Assembly: GCA_038217425.1 (NCBI GenBank) | Contig: JBBQPM010000206.1 | Coordinates: 1 to 11,865 of the forward strand | Direction: 5' to 3' | Source: JAIEPT01 sp038217425 | Lineage (GTDB): Bacteria > Planctomycetota > Planctomycetia > Gemmatales > Gemmataceae | DNA length: 11,865 bases | Shown here: positions 6,689 through 11,865 of the stretch, piece after piece | Layout: the number at the start of each line of letters is the position of its first letter | How positions within the stretch are numbered: the stretch's first letter is position 1 | Notes under the pieces: generated by a model | Databases searched by the model: none | Seen by the model: only the letters and a program-made list of their open reading frames with translations | What the model was told of the DNA's origin: nothing | Translations under genes and position numbers: made by a program

Positions 6689-8023
6689 TCAGCCCGCGGT
6701 CAAGATTCGAGGCTCGAATAGCGTCGGCGCCAGGTGAATGCCGGCCGTGGCGATCTTCTCCAGACAGCGAGGCCTCAACCCGGCGGCGGCGAAGTGGCCC
6801 TGGGCGACCTGGTTCGGATTGACTCCCGTTTGCTTGAACGTGAAAATGTCGTGCATGCTGATAATGTCTCCTTCGACGCCGGTGATCTCGGAGATCTTCA
6901 TCACCCTGCGAACGCCCCCCGCGAGCCTCGCCACCTGCACGATGATCTGCAGCGCCGATGCAATTTGTCGGCGAATGATCCAGAGAGGCAGATCAAGGCC
7001 GGCCATGCAGCACATCATTTCCAGCCGCCCGACCGCGTCGCGCGTGTCGTTGGCGTGGACCGTCGTCATGCTCCCCTCGTGTCCCGTATTCATCGCCTGG
7101 AGCATATCGAGCGCTTCGCCCCCGCGGCATTCGCCGATAATGATCCGCTCCGGCCTCATTCGCAGCGCGTTTCGAACGAGATCGCGCGTGCTCACTTCGC
7201 CCTTCCCCTCGATGTTGGGGGGACGCGTTTCCATCCGCGCGATGTGCGGTTGCTGCAAACGTAGTTCGGCGGCGTCCTCGATCGTCACGATCCGCTCGTG
7301 AGGCATAATTGACGCCGAAAGCGCATTGAGCAACGTGGTCTTCCCGCTGCCGGTGCCGCCGGAAATCAACACGTTCAAACGAGCGCGAACGCAGGCGGCA
7401 AGGAATTCGACCATTTCGGCGGCGATGGAGTTGCGCGCCGTCATGTCGCTCATCTTCAGCGGCCTGGCGCTGAATCGCCGAATCGAGACGAGCGATCCGT
7501 CGAGGGCGAGCGGCGGAATGACGGCGTTGATACGGCTCCCGTCGGGGAGTCGGGCGTCCACCATGGGGCTCGTTTCATCCACGCGCCTGCCGACCCGTCC
7601 CACCATCCGCTGCACCGTCTGGATCAGGTGCTTCTCATCGTTAAAGGTCGTCGCCACGGATTCCAAACAGCCGTTGCGTTCGATGTAAATCGCCTTGGGC
7701 CCGTTGATCAGAATGTCGGAGATCGTCGGATCGCGCATCAGGGGTTCGAGAGGCCCCAGACCGAAAATCTCATCGAGAACCTCATTGATGAGTCGATCGC
7801 GTTCGACCGTGCTCAGTAGGTTCGGTCGGCTTTCGCACAGGCGCTCGGCGGCCCAGCGGATCTCGCGGCGCAGCTCGTCCTCGTTACGGGTGCCGATCGT
7901 CGAGAGATTGAGGCTCGCGATTAATTGCTGATGCAGCTCCCGCTTATGCGTCGCGAAGCGTTCGTCTGCCAGCGCCGAAGGGGGCGCGAGAGGCCCCAAG
8001 GAGGCCGACCGAAGTTGCGTCAT
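6689..8023 (-). CDS. tadA: TadA/CpaF, pilus assembly ATPase
   Basis: Cytoplasmic secretion ATPase of the GspE/VirB11 superfamily that powers Flp assembly. It has 444 residues counted from the ATG at 8023. Visible motifs (that numbering): an N-terminal helical domain with FGLGPLEPLMRDPTISDILING (about 87-108), Walker A GGTGSGKTT (222-230), Asp box TIEDAAEL (247-254), Walker B IIIGECRGGEA with Glu298, and His box GHEGSMTTVHAN (314-325). All catalytic residues are present. A GTG at 8041 that overlaps the cpaE stop would add six residues, but it has no ribosome binding site, whereas GAGAGG lies 6 bases before the ATG at 8023, so the latter is chosen. The tadA-tadB-tadC order and motifs favour CpaF/TadA over a type IV secretion VirB11. 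Confidence 0.96.
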   Translation of the reverse strand: MTQLRSASLGPLAPPSALADERFATHKRELHQQLIASLNLSTIGTRNEDELRREIRWAAERLCESRPNLLSTVERDRLINEVLDEIFGLGPLEPLMRDPTISDILINGPKAIYIERNGCLESVATTFNDEKHLIQTVQRMVGRVGRRVDETSPMVDARLPDGSRINAVIPPLALDGSLVSIRRFSARPLKMSDMTARNSIAAEMVEFLAACVRARLNVLISGGTGSGKTTLLNALSASIMPHERIVTIEDAAELRLQQPHIARMETRPPNIEGKGEVSTRDLVRNALRMRPERIIIGECRGGEALDMLQAMNTGHEGSMTTVHANDTRDAVGRLEMMCCMAGLDLPLWIIRRQIASALQIIVQVARLAGGVRRVMKISEITGVEGDIISMHDIFTFKQTGVNPNQVAQGHFAAAGLRPRCLEKIATAGIHLAPTLFEPRILTAG

Positions 8024-8040
8024 GTTCGACCTCTCATTCA

Positions 8041-9237
8041 CTATTTGAGGTTGCGGATTTTCTGGGCGAGTTCGCGGTAGCCTTGAGCGACCTTCGAACG
8101 CGGCGCGTCGAGCACCGCGGGAATACCGAAATTGTTCGCGCGGTTGATCGTGGCCGCGTCTTCGGGAAGCGCATGATAGATCGGCATCTTGAGCGCTTCC
8201 GCGGCCTTCTCGGACGGAACCTCTTTCGGCTGCCCGAAGCGATTCGCGACCAGGCGAATCCGTTCCCTAGGAATTTCGAGGCGATCCATGTGCTCCAGAA
8301 GACGTTGCACATTTCGCAGCGCGGCGAACTCCAAACGAAACGTCAATAATACGATGTCCGCCATGCGCAGCGCTTGCACCTGTTCCTCGGCGAACGTCGG
8401 CGTTTGATCGATCACGATGTAGGGAAACAAAAACCGAGCGAGCGCGAGCGTCTGTCGTAAACTGCCGGCGGTCACGGCGGCCGGCGCGTTCCCATCGGTT
8501 CGATAGGGAACGGTAAGAAAGCGATCTTGCATTCTCGGCGACGCCAGGAGATGCACCCCGCTGTCGTGGCGAACCAGCGCTCGCTCCACCATGCTGCGAT
8601 CGATCAACCCATTAATCTGACTCAAATCGGCGATACTATAGGTCGGTTGCAGATCGAACAGCGCGGCGAGAATGCCGGTTTCCAGATCGAGATCGACGAG
8701 CAAGCTTTTCTTGCAATCGGCGGCCAGGGCGGTCGCGAGGTTGGCGGAGACGGTGCTGGCGCCTCCGCCGCCGCAGGCAGCGACGACCGAAATGATTTTC
8801 CCGGTCGACTCCCGTTTGGAATTCTGGTTGAGCAAACGCTGCAAGGCGCCTTGCACCTCATTGCGACAATCGGCCGAATCGAGGTACTCGCTTCCCCCTT
8901 CGCGCAAAATCTGCAAGATAAACTTCGGATCCTCGGCAGGGCCCAGAACGAGAATCGGCGCTGCCAGGAGACGCCGAAGTTCCGCCAGCAGCGTGCGTCC
9001 TTGCACCGGATCGGGCGGCAATACCAGGACGACCAATCCCGGCTGGACCTCGCTCACATGGTGAATGACGTCGTCGAATCGAACAATTTGACACGACGCG
9101 TCATCGTGCCCGTTTCGAAGCATCTCTTGGCGGATGGTCTCCGCCAAGTGATCTTCATTGCTCGCAATCAATGTTCGCATGAGCCCTTGGTCCTCATAAT
9201 CCCGACCCAATGTGATGCATCTCGACGGCGAAAGCAT
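8041..9237 (-). CDS. cpaE: CpaE/TadZ, pilus localisation ATPase-like protein
   Basis: 398 residues: an N-terminal receiver-like domain (about 20-140, starting MRTLIASNEDHLAETI and lacking an obvious phospho-Asp in VVLVLPPD), then a MinD/ParA-like domain (about 145-398). In CpaE/TadZ this domain places the pilus machine in the cell. The P-loop region reads AACGGGGAST (153-162): both lysines of the ParA/MinD signature KGGxGKT are replaced (Cys155 and Ala160). The later motifs LLVDLDLETG (Asp182, Asp184) and IVIDQTP (Asp277) are present. Loss of the second lysine as GAT/GAS occurs in other CpaE proteins. Start: the ATG at 9237 has AAGGA 8 bases upstream and lies 11 bases after flp; the ATG at 9180 (codon 20), where the receiver-like fold begins, is a real alternative. 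Confidence 0.9.
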   Translation of the reverse strand: MLSPSRCITLGRDYEDQGLMRTLIASNEDHLAETIRQEMLRNGHDDASCQIVRFDDVIHHVSEVQPGLVVLVLPPDPVQGRTLLAELRRLLAAPILVLGPAEDPKFILQILREGGSEYLDSADCRNEVQGALQRLLNQNSKRESTGKIISVVAACGGGGASTVSANLATALAADCKKSLLVDLDLETGILAALFDLQPTYSIADLSQINGLIDRSMVERALVRHDSGVHLLASPRMQDRFLTVPYRTDGNAPAAVTAGSLRQTLALARFLFPYIVIDQTPTFAEEQVQALRMADIVLLTFRLEFAALRNVQRLLEHMDRLEIPRERIRLVANRFGQPKEVPSEKAAEALKMPIYHALPEDAATINRANNFGIPAVLDAPRSKVAQGYRELAQKIRNLK

Positions 9238-9248
9238 TCGGGTCGTCC

Positions 9249-9437
9249 TTACTCCACGATCTCTTCCACCTCGGTCTTGACGGCCTTGAAGGTGCTGTCC
9301 GTGCTAGTGCCTAGAATCGCTACCGCGCCCAGGCAGACGACAATCACCAAACTAAGCATGACTGCGTATTCGACGGCGGTCGGACCGTCTTCGCGGACGC
9401 AGAACGAGACGAGAGACTTCTTCATGGCGGTAAACAT
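9249..9437 (-). CDS. flp: Flp-type pilin (major subunit of the Tad pilus)
   Basis: 62-residue prepilin. The leader MFTAMKKSLVSFCVREDG (1-18) is cut by a TadV/CpaA-type peptidase at G18|P19; the mature pilin starts PTAVEYAVMLSLVIVVCLGAVAI. Glu23 is at +5 followed by Tyr24, the diagnostic EY pair of Flp pilins, and one membrane helix (about 22-43) leads to a short acidic end (KAVKTEVEEIVE). The mature protein would have about 44 residues, normal for Flp. The start at 9437 has a perfect AAGGAG six bases upstream; an upstream in-frame ATG at 9512 lies inside the predicted sigma54 promoter and is rejected. It is the first gene of the Tad operon. Only one flp copy is present. Proline right after the cleavage point is unusual for prepilins in general. 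Confidence 0.95.
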   Translation of the reverse strand: MFTAMKKSLVSFCVREDGPTAVEYAVMLSLVIVVCLGAVAILGTSTDSTFKAVKTEVEEIVE

Positions 9438-9443
9438 TTCGAT

Positions 9444-9449
9444 CTCCTT
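9444..9449 (-). promoter_or_regulatory. Strong Shine-Dalgarno of flp
   Basis: AAGGAG on the minus strand, 6 bases before the flp ATG. It is the best ribosome binding site in the operon, as expected for the highly expressed major pilin, and it fixes the start at 9437. Confidence 0.8.
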
Positions 9450-9505
9450 AAAGGTAATAGCCGGAGCGCTTCCGAATTGGGGCGATGGCATTGAAAACAT
9501 GAAAG

Positions 9506-9522
9506 AGCACATGACGTGCCAA
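9506..9522 (-). promoter_or_regulatory. Sigma54 (-24/-12) promoter of the flp-tad operon
   Basis: The minus strand reads TTGGCACGTCATGTGCT. Against the sigma54 consensus YTGGCACGNNNNTTGCW only one base differs (G for the first T of TTGC). The invariant GG and GC are separated by exactly 10 bases. Transcription would start near 9495, giving a leader of about 58 bases to the flp ATG. The gene immediately upstream encodes a sigma54-dependent activator, which strongly supports the prediction. Confidence 0.75.
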
Positions 9523-9584
9523 CGCTGTCGACATTACCGGCGATTGCAGCGTATAGACGATAAACGCCGGAGTTATGCGGCAAA

Positions 9585-9594
9585 AATCGCGATT
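9585..9594. promoter_or_regulatory. 10-bp palindrome, possible activator half-site region
   Basis: AATCGCGATT is a perfect 10-bp palindrome centred about 95 bases upstream of the predicted flp transcription start, within the usual range of NtrC-type enhancer sites. A single short palindrome can arise by chance, so confidence is low. Confidence 0.25.
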
Positions 9595-9627
9595 CACGGA
9601 GAAGTGATCGAAAAGTCTTGAGGCTCC

Positions 9628-9650
9628 CTGGCCAAGCAATTCTTGGCCAG
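9628..9650. promoter_or_regulatory. Perfect dyad upstream of flp: activator site or terminator
   Basis: CTGGCCAAG (9628-9636) and CTTGGCCAG (9642-9650) form a perfect 9-bp inverted repeat with a 5-base spacer. It lies 18 bases after the stop of the response regulator gene and is centred about 145 bases upstream of the predicted flp start, a typical place for a sigma54 enhancer. As a terminator it is imperfect: on the minus strand the first TTTT comes about 13 bases after the stem. Both roles are possible. Confidence 0.45.
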
Positions 9651-9667
9651 CGGACAATGATGCACCA

Positions 9668-11134
9668 CTACGATTCGGCGTCGATCGGCTTGCGTTCGTC
9701 CGTATCCAACCCGAGCGCCGCGATCTTCGTGCGCAACGTCGCTCGATGGATGCCGAGGAGCTTGGCGGCCTGAGAAAGATTCCCTTGCGTATGGCTCAAG
9801 ACGCGCTGGAAGAGATGCAACTCTGTCGCGTTCTGCCAGCGTGCATAAAGCTCGCCGACGGAATGGGCGAGTCCGTCGTCAATCAAGCTATCGAGATCCT
9901 GAAAGGCGCTCGGCGCCAACACGGATGTGCCCAGCCGTGCCGTCGCCTCCGCCCGCACCGATTCGGGGAGATACTCCGGAACGATGATCGATCCCGACGC
10001 GACCAACAACGCATGCTGGATCACGCTCTGCAATTCGCGAATATTGCCGGGCCAGGAATGCCGCTTCAATAGCTCCAACGCCGCGGGCGTCATTCCGCGC
10101 GCGTTCTTGTTCATCTCGCGCGCGTAGCGACGCATGAAGAAATTGACCAACGTCGGCAGATCGTTCGTCCGTTCGCGCAATGCGGGCATCTTGATCGCGA
10201 AGACGCTGAGCCGGTAGTAAAGATCCTGGCGAAACTTCCCCTCGGCGACGAGCTGCTCCAGGTTCTTGTTGGTGGCTGCAATCAGGCGGACGTTCGTCTG
10301 GATCGTCTCGTTGCCCCCGACCCGTTCAAACCGCTGCTCTTGAACCAGGCGGAGGATCTTCGTCTGCGTGAGCGGCGTCATGTCGCCGACTTCGTCCAGA
10401 AACAAGGTTCCGCCGTTGCATTGCTCGAACTTGCCAATGCGTTTTCGGTCCGCGCCGGTGAAGGCGCCTTGCTCGTGGCCGAAGAGTTCGCTTTCCAGGA
10501 GGGATTCGGGAATGGCCGAGCAGTTGATGGCCAGGAACGGGCTGACTTTGCGTCGGCTATGTTGATAGATCGCCCGGGCGACGAGTTCCTTGCCGGTGCC
10601 GCTTTCGCCGAGGATGAGGACGGTGACGTCTTGAGGAGCGACTCGGCCGATCGACTTGTAGATGGCAAGCATGGCGGGACTACGACCGACGATGATATCG
10701 GCCGTCTCCACTTCGTCCCCCGCATCCACGAACAGGGCCGGCACGCGCATCAAGCGCGCGACCTCCATGGCCTGGGCGATGACTTTCATCAGGGGAGCGA
10801 TTTCAAACGGCTTGAGTATGTACTCGAAGGCGCCCAGCGAAATCGCCTCGATGGCGGTTTCCGTCGTCCCGGCGCCGGTAATCAGAATGACGGGGACTCG
10901 TGCATCGAGCGCGTGAAGTTGGCGAAAGGTCTCCAGACCCGATGCGTCCGGCAAACCGATATCCAACAACACCACGGCCGGATGTTCCTTGGCGAAGAGC
11001 GCCGACCCTTCCGCCGCCGAATATGCCGACAACAGACGAATCCCCATCTCGTTGACGATATCCCGGAAGACCTGATGGATTCCGGGCTCGTCGTCGATGA
11101 GCAAGAGCTTGGGATTCGATCGGGGAGGGATCAT
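9668..11134 (-). CDS. NtrC-family sigma54-dependent response regulator
   Basis: Cytoplasmic transcription activator, 488 residues, with three domains. Receiver domain (about 8-125): acidic pair Asp14/Asp15, phospho-acceptor Asp58 in LLDIGLPD, Thr86 and Lys108. AAA+ sigma54-interaction domain (about 148-385): Walker A GESGTGKE (176-183), GAFTGA loop (223-228, contacts sigma54), Walker B GGTLFLDEVGD (241-251) and the WPGNIREL sensor II region (361-368). Fis-type helix-turn-helix (about 438-478): NLSQAAKLLGIHRATLRTKI. All residues needed for phosphorylation, ATP hydrolysis and sigma54 contact are present. Its partner kinase is not in the window. It lies upstream of flp on the same strand, and a near-consensus sigma54 promoter lies between them, so control of the Tad pilus is the likely role (inference). 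An exact gene name (PilR, NtrC, ZraR and so on) cannot be given. Confidence 0.95.
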   Translation of the reverse strand: MIPPRSNPKLLLIDDEPGIHQVFRDIVNEMGIRLLSAYSAAEGSALFAKEHPAVVLLDIGLPDASGLETFRQLHALDARVPVILITGAGTTETAIEAISLGAFEYILKPFEIAPLMKVIAQAMEVARLMRVPALFVDAGDEVETADIIVGRSPAMLAIYKSIGRVAPQDVTVLILGESGTGKELVARAIYQHSRRKVSPFLAINCSAIPESLLESELFGHEQGAFTGADRKRIGKFEQCNGGTLFLDEVGDMTPLTQTKILRLVQEQRFERVGGNETIQTNVRLIAATNKNLEQLVAEGKFRQDLYYRLSVFAIKMPALRERTNDLPTLVNFFMRRYAREMNKNARGMTPAALELLKRHSWPGNIRELQSVIQHALLVASGSIIVPEYLPESVRAEATARLGTSVLAPSAFQDLDSLIDDGLAHSVGELYARWQNATELHLFQRVLSHTQGNLSQAAKLLGIHRATLRTKIAALGLDTDERKPIDAES

Positions 11135-11168
11135 GGGGAGCCTTAGAGCGGTTAGCGTTTGTATTGCA

Positions 11169-11289
11169 CATCGGTCACGGCGAGCCTGGTCGAGTCAGCG
11201 CCCGGAGTAGAGGTAGATTGCAAGTTCTCGAGACTCCGGGCGCTGTCGCGACCCGGCTCGCCAGATGCAGTGCAAACGTGAGCAGCTCT
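11169..11289. repeat. Imperfect palindromic repeat, copy 2 (inverted to copy 1)
   Basis: Arms 11179-11208 (starting GGCGAGCC) and 11233-11262 (ending GGCTCGCC) form an imperfect hairpin. The block is the reverse complement of 2231-2345 with scattered differences, and homology extends outside the arms on both sides. It lies 34 bases upstream of the response regulator start, so that gene's promoter probably lies within or next to it. Confidence 0.85.
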
Positions 11290-11421
11290 AAATGGGAGAT
11301 CTTTATTATAGTTCGGTTAAAATGTTTTGGCAATCAAGCTCGTTTTGTGCGGATTGAGGAACCGCTCAAACGTGCCCCCAGCGAGGGCAAAGCGTTTTGG
11401 TTCGGCATCGAGAGCGGTTAG
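11290..11421. other. Spacer with no supported gene
   Basis: This stretch joins two repeats. Its left part (about 11290-11345) is AT-rich compared with the window and might hold promoter elements, but none was convincing. On the plus strand 11350-11421 can be read as a short open frame ending APSEGKAFWFGIESG and a stop; this looks faintly protein-like but has no start signal or context, so it is not called as a gene. The string AGAGCGGTTAGC occurs both here (11411) and just upstream of the regulator gene (11145). Confidence 0.4.
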
Positions 11422-11605
11422 CACTACAGCGCTATCTTCTCCCCTCTACCTCCGGGAGAGGGGCGGGGGTGAGGGGAAATCGCCGTGCTATTGAGTTGAG
11501 CCATTTCCCCCTCACCCCCAACCCCTCTCCCGGAGGGAGAGGGGAGTAAATGCTTCCTGTATTTGAAGTTACTGCAACGCCTTGCTAGTTTCTAGCGCTG
11601 TAGTG
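11422..11605. mobile_element. MITE-like element with terminal inverted repeats
   Basis: The 184-base element begins CACTACAGCGCTA and ends with its exact reverse complement TAGCGCTGTAGTG (13 bp). Both ends are bordered by TTAG (11418-11421 and 11606-11609), a possible 4-bp target duplication. Inside is a long near-perfect hairpin with arms 11439-11480 and 11503-11546 and a loop of about 22 bases; the arms are runs of purines against pyrimidines around GAGGGG and CCCCTC. There is no coding capacity, so movement would need a transposase in trans. The right third (11553-11607) recurs in inverted form at 11812-11865. Confidence 0.7.
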
Positions 11606-11660
11606 TTAGAGCGTTCGGAAGAGATGAACGCAATCGCTGCAAAGCTTGGCGATTGGCCAA

Positions 11661-11762
11661 GGCGAGCGGCCGACGTGAGTCGGCCGGTATAGCATCCCAT
11701 TCGAAGTTCTGATCGCAACCGCTCAAGCACACGTACCGGCCGACTCACGTCGGCCGCGCGCC
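11661..11762. repeat. Double palindrome with CGGCCGAC hairpins
   Basis: Arms 11661-11689 and 11734-11762 are inverted copies matching at 28 of 29 positions. Each arm itself contains a perfect hairpin, CGGCCGAC-GTGA-GTCGGCCG or its complement, so the element can fold as one large stem or as two small ones. The 44-base middle is unique. It is probably a dispersed REP pair of a REP-i-REP (BIME-like) type; no protein is encoded. Confidence 0.75.
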
Positions 11763-11811
11763 AAATTAGAATTCTCCCAAACGGTATTACGACATTTAAT
11801 ACGAACCCTCA

Positions 11812-11865
11812 AACACAACAGCGCTAGAAACAAGCAAGGCGTTGCAGTAACTTCAAATACATGAA
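11812..11865. repeat. Second, truncated copy of the MITE-like end
   Basis: This 54-base stretch is the reverse complement of 11553-11607 with only a few changes and starts with a variant terminal repeat, CACAACAGCGCTA (11814-11826). It is cut off by the window edge. A second element of the same family, in opposite orientation to 11422-11605, probably continues to the right. Confidence 0.75.

Noticed and set aside
9438..9512. Longer version of Flp starting at 9512
   Set aside because: It would start within the -24/-12 promoter and add 25 residues before the leader; the perfect AAGGAG before 9437 and normal Flp length favour the short form.
8527..9621. Plus-strand open frame of 364 codons opposite cpaE and flp
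   Set aside because: It covers two well-supported genes and the sigma54 promoter on the other strand and has no domain.
9448..9657. Small minus-strand frame of 69 codons between the regulator and flp
   Set aside because: It spans the predicted promoter and the dyads and lacks a ribosome binding site; its product resembles nothing known.
10340..11146. Plus-strand open frame of 268 codons opposite the response regulator
   Set aside because: Antisense to a complete NtrC-family gene; no domain is recognisable.
11439..11546. CRISPR-like or intrinsic terminator reading of the GAGGGG/CCCCTC arms
   Set aside because: There are only two arms, in inverted and not direct orientation, no spacers, and no gene ends nearby on either strand; a MITE-like hairpin explains it better.

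Overview
The window looks like a chromosomal stretch from a GC-rich planctomycete, probably Pirellulales-like. This is inferred from the style of the proteins (Flp pilin with a G|PTAVEY site, thioredoxin reductase with a long insertion, TadG with a large extracellular domain) and from abundant dispersed palindromic repeats. No rRNA or other taxonomic marker is present, so the assignment is tentative.

Layout. Positions 1-151 hold a palindromic intergenic repeat. A thioredoxin reductase gene (minus strand, 152-1219) and an aquaporin Z gene (plus strand, 1450-2172) diverge from a 230-base spacer with a plausible sigma70-type promoter. Positions 2173-2425 hold a palindromic repeat and about 21 codons of a decayed histidine kinase. 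From 9437 down to 2426 (minus strand) runs a compact Tad/Flp pilus operon: flp, cpaE/tadZ, tadA/cpaF, tadB, tadC, two tadE-type pseudopilins and a tadG-like gene. Gaps are 3-19 bases, with one 14-base overlap. Upstream lies a 230-base regulatory gap (9438-9667), then a sigma54-dependent response regulator on the same strand (9668-11134). Positions 11135-11865 contain no convincing gene; they hold at least four palindromic or MITE-like repeats.

How it works together. TadA (ATPase) with TadB and TadC (inner-membrane platform) would polymerise Flp. TadZ/CpaE would place the machine in the cell, and the TadE and TadG proteins would act as minor pseudopilins or envelope-exposed parts. A near-consensus -24/-12 promoter (TTGGCACGTCATGTGCT) sits about 70 bases before flp, directly downstream of the regulator gene. 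A dyad about 145 bases upstream of the predicted start is a candidate activator site. This suggests a local circuit in which the NtrC-type regulator switches on the pilus operon. The window has no secretin, RcpC/CpaB or prepilin peptidase, so those parts must be encoded elsewhere or be absent.

The most interesting points are the sigma54 circuit, the histidine kinase scar at the far end of the operon, inverted copies of one repeat family bracketing the regulator-plus-Tad module, and a CpaE P-loop lacking both lysines.
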